Below are positions 32,787 to 34,627 of a stretch of DNA of 34,627 bases, one piece after another (the stretch's first letter is position 1; every line of letters begins with the position of its first letter). Origin of the DNA: Burkholderiales bacterium (lineage in GTDB: Bacteria; Pseudomonadota; Gammaproteobacteria; Burkholderiales; Ga0077523). The notes beneath the pieces are model-generated. The model was not told the origin of the DNA. It was given only the letters and a program-made list of their open reading frames with translations, and searched no databases. The stretch lies in NCBI GenBank assembly GCA_019747905.1, contig JAIEQG010000051.1, positions 1 to 34,627 of the forward strand, given 5' to 3'. The position numbers were made by a program, and so were the translations under genes.

Positions 32787-33166
32787 TCCTTCGAGAGGTG
32801 CGCCACCGCGCCGGCGGACTGCTCCCAGTTGCGCCCATCGAAGGGCTTGACCGTCATGGAGCGTACCGTGGTTCGGTCGAGGCAGCGCGCGTTGACGCTA
32901 TAGCCGTCCGGGTTGGACCGCGGCACGTAGAAGGGCTTCACGCCGCACACTTTGCAGAACATGTGCTTCGCGACACCGGTGTTGAACGTGTAGGTCGTGA
33001 TCATGTCGGCCCCGCGGATGATGCGAAAGCGTGTCTTCGGGACGATGAGGTGCAGGAAACCGACACGCTCGCACATGGAGCAGTTGCACTCGACGACTTC
33101 CAGGTCGGGAGGTGCTTCCACTTCGGCAGCGACCGCGCCGCAGTGGCAGGTGGCGGTGTGGATCAT
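32783..33166 (-). CDS. GFA/CENP-V-type zinc protein
   Basis: This 127-aa protein of the glutathione-dependent formaldehyde-activating family has zinc-ligand cysteines in TCHCGAV, NCSMCERVGF and FCKVCGVKPF, the standard GFA arrangement. Only a few members have proven formaldehyde-glutathione chemistry, so the reaction is not assigned. The ATG at 33166 follows the OsmC gene by 47 bases; it is coupled to YhiN downstream. Confidence 0.9.
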   Translation of the reverse strand: MIHTATCHCGAVAAEVEAPPDLEVVECNCSMCERVGFLHLIVPKTRFRIIRGADMITTYTFNTGVAKHMFCKVCGVKPFYVPRSNPDGYSVNARCLDRTTVRSMTVKPFDGRNWEQSAGAVAHLSKE

Positions 33167-33213
33167 GGGGCTCTCCGGCAATGCGGTTCGTCGAGGCGGG
33201 TATGCCCCGGGCG

Positions 33214-33675
33214 CTACTCGGCCTCGACCACGATCTCGCACTTGAGCGAGTTGGCGATGAAACACTCGGCGTGGGCATCGTGGTGCAGGAACGCGATCTC
33301 GTCTTCGGTGGGCTGCGTGGCGCCGCCGAAGCTCACGTCGGGCTGCAGCGTGATGCGGCTGAACGCAAGCTTGCCCTCGGCATTCTTCTCCATGACGCCG
33401 AATGCGTCGTCGGTATAGCTGTCGACGACGAACCCGCGCTTCGCGGCGAGCGAGAGAAACCAGAGCATGTGGCAGCTCGAGGCGGAGGCCACCAGCGCTT
33501 CCTCCGGATCCACGGCCTCGGCAACGGACCACGGCGCGGGCACGATCGAAGGCGAAGCCGAGGCGGGTACGACCACACCGCCGTCGAACGACCATTCGTG
33601 GCCTCGGCTGTAGCGGTTGTCCGAGAACGTGGCGCCATCGCGGCTCCAGGCGGTGCGTGCGGTGTAGCGGTGCAT
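33214..33675 (-). CDS. OsmC-family peroxiredoxin-like protein
   Basis: This 153-aa protein reduces organic peroxides or related compounds with two cysteines. C68 lies in VASASSCHMLWFLSLA and C138 in HAECFIANSL, both at the family positions. The N-terminal RYTARTAWSRDGATF leads into the alpha/beta OsmC fold. The ATG at 33675 starts what may be one transcript running towards the DEDDh exonuclease. Its company (GFA, VOC, Tag) fits a stress-defence theme. Confidence 0.92.
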   Translation of the reverse strand: MHRYTARTAWSRDGATFSDNRYSRGHEWSFDGGVVVPASASPSIVPAPWSVAEAVDPEEALVASASSCHMLWFLSLAAKRGFVVDSYTDDAFGVMEKNAEGKLAFSRITLQPDVSFGGATQPTEDEIAFLHHDAHAECFIANSLKCEIVVEAE

Positions 33676-33708
33676 GGTCGGTCTCCCTCGGTCCGGTTGT
33701 CCCGCACG

Positions 33709-34074
33709 TCATGTGGCGGCGGGTATCTCCTCCAGCGAAGAGTAGATGCGCTTGCCGTGCTGGCGCGCCAGCGCCACCATTTCGTCGGCCCCCGAGGACG
33801 GCCCGCCGATGCGCAAGCAGGCGTCGCATTTCGCAACGAGCCGACGGGAAATGGGGTGGAAGATCTCATTGAACACCGGGTCGCCGATGCCGGTGGAACC
33901 GGCATGCTCGATCAGCGGCAGGGCGAACCATTCGCCCATGACCGGCAGATGACCGGCGCGGAACAGTTTCAGCGATGTCTCGGTCATCGCCTCGACGTTG
34001 CGCGCGATCAAGACGGGGTCGTCGTTGGTGCCGGAACGGTAGGGGCCGGCGACGAGGATGAGTTGTGATGACAC
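33709..34074 (-). CDS. DUF4406-like protein (nucleoside 2-deoxyribosyltransferase-type fold)
   Basis: This 121-aa protein contains LILVAGPYRSGTNDD near the N-terminus, then HLPVMGEWFALPL and a C-terminal SSGADEMVALARQHGKRIY, the pattern of DUF4406-type proteins related to nucleoside deoxyribosyltransferases. No reaction is proven for the family. The start is a problem: the frame is open through the repeat array to 34326, but only GTG at 34074 gives a family-like N-terminus, and it lacks a ribosome-binding site. It ends 33 bases before the OsmC start. Confidence 0.8.
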   Translation of the reverse strand: MSSQLILVAGPYRSGTNDDPVLIARNVEAMTETSLKLFRAGHLPVMGEWFALPLIEHAGSTGIGDPVFNEIFHPISRRLVAKCDACLRIGGPSSGADEMVALARQHGKRIYSSLEEIPAAT

Positions 34075-34156
34075 GGTGACGGGTTCGGGTTGGCGATGGC
34101 GTGAACGATACCTCAGGTGGCTCCCATCCAACGTTTGTCGAGATTCGCTGGAAGAT

Positions 34157-34627
34157 GGCCCCCATCCCGACCTTCCCCCACGTTCGTGGGGGAAGGAGCG
34201 AACGGCGGTAATCGATCGGAGATCGCTTGCTGTTGGTTCGGCTGGCCCCCATCCCGACCTTCCCCCACGTTCGTGGGGGAAGGAGTGCACGGCGGCAATC
34301 GATCGGAGATCGCTGGCCGTTGGCACGGATGGCCCCCATCCCGGCCTTCCCCCACGTTCGTGGGGGAAGGAGCGTACGGCGGCAACCGATCAGAGATCGC
34401 TTGCCGTTGACTTGGATGGCCCCCATCCCGGCCTTCCCCCACGTTCGTGGGGGAAGGAGCGTACGGCGGCAATCGATCGGAGATCGCTTGCCGTTGGCAC
34501 GGATGGCCCCCATCCCAACCTTCCCCCACGTTCGTGGGGGAAGGAGCGTGCGGCGGCAACCGATCAGAGATCGCTTGCCGTTGACTTGGATGGCCCCCAT
34601 CCCGGCCTTCCCCCACGTTCGTGGGGG
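34157..34627. repeat. Tandem hairpin-repeat array, exact 87-bp period, cut by the window end
   Basis: Units begin with GGCCCCCATCC at 34157, 34244, 34331, 34418, 34505 and 34592, an exact 87-bp period. Each unit holds CCTTCCCCCACG-TT-CGTGGGGGAAGG, a perfect 12-bp stem. A second imperfect stem CGGCAATCGATC / GATCGCTTGCCG surrounds GGA. Units starting at 34331 and 34505 share one spacer variant (AACCGATCAGAG, then TTGACTTGGA). Those at 34244 and 34418 share another (AATCGATCGGAG, then TTGGCACGGA). A 174-bp higher-order period results. Related to 4829-5114 and 18565-18656. The bases 34075-34156 before it show nothing else. Confidence 0.92.

Noticed and set aside
34113..34616. A repeat protein of 29-residue units (APSPTNVGEGRDGG...)
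   Set aside because: It arises only because 87 is divisible by three. Several frames on both strands are open, and there is no start signal or plausible composition.
34157..34627. CRISPR-like array of regular repeats
   Set aside because: The 'spacers' are nearly identical between units and the repeats are long C/G stems at an exact 87-bp period; no cas gene is present. It is a tandem hairpin repeat.

Overview
The window looks like a chromosomal segment of a high-GC Gram-negative bacterium, most likely a betaproteobacterium (Burkholderiales or Rhodocyclales type). The gene content points this way: a tesA/ybbA-ybbP locus, type 2 ArgC, SelU, TypA/BipA, RmuC, MtfA, SoxC-like and EgtB proteins, lipid-A-type GT83 transferases, and G/C-rich palindromic intergenic repeats of a kind common in that class. 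The taxon is an inference from protein families and repeat style. I see no rRNA or tRNA, no phage, plasmid or transposase gene, and no CRISPR array. Coding density is very high, many neighbours overlap by 1-4 bases, and most gaps over 150 bases hold repeats.

Layout. 1-3380 (minus): selU, a GT83 ArnT-like transferase and an SMR-type ArnE/F-like subunit are coupled by 4-base overlaps. A 165-bp dispersed repeat follows, then the start of an ArnB-like aminotransferase cut by the window edge. 3454-7629: tesA (minus) diverges from ybbA-ybbP (plus); the two start codons overlap on one CATG, and ybbA and ybbP are separated by a hairpin-repeat array. 7642-8931 (minus): an EAL phosphodiesterase. 9142-14274 (plus): typA, then rmuC, mtfA and a short secretin-like protein. 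14411-14656 (minus): a small orphan gene. 14884-18549 (plus): a coupled run of a YjdF-type membrane protein, a SoxC-like molybdoenzyme, a one-haem cytochrome c and a periplasmic ankyrin protein. 18663-19622 (minus): argC. 19734-20452 (plus): a NIPSNAP protein and a tiny zinc-ribbon protein.

20449-34074 is one long minus-strand directon. Read in transcription order (right to left) it holds a DUF4406-like protein, OsmC, GFA, a YhiN flavoprotein, a VOC protein, GNAT, a small membrane protein, DUF2237 and a DEDDh exonuclease. After a 353-bp gene-free gap come a 148-aa unknown, EgtB, YnfA, a VOC protein, Tag, a cupin, and a glycolipid cassette (GT2, flippase-like, GT83, PAP2). A second copy of the 165-bp repeat and a TPMT-type methyltransferase end the run. 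From 34157 to the window end lies a tandem array with an exact 87-bp period, related to the hairpin repeats at 4829-5114 and 18565-18656.

How the genes work together: two minus-strand sets look like polyprenyl-phosphate-sugar glycolipid or lipid A modification modules. The SoxC/cytochrome pair suggests periplasmic oxidation of a sulfur compound. The 25.9-33.7 kb genes lean towards damage and stress handling (Tag, OsmC, GFA, EgtB, VOC proteins). The most unusual signals are the repeats: two hairpin arrays whose periods (84 and 87 bp) are multiples of three, so they create false coding extensions, and a 165-bp element that fills two separate intergenic gaps from stop codon to start codon.
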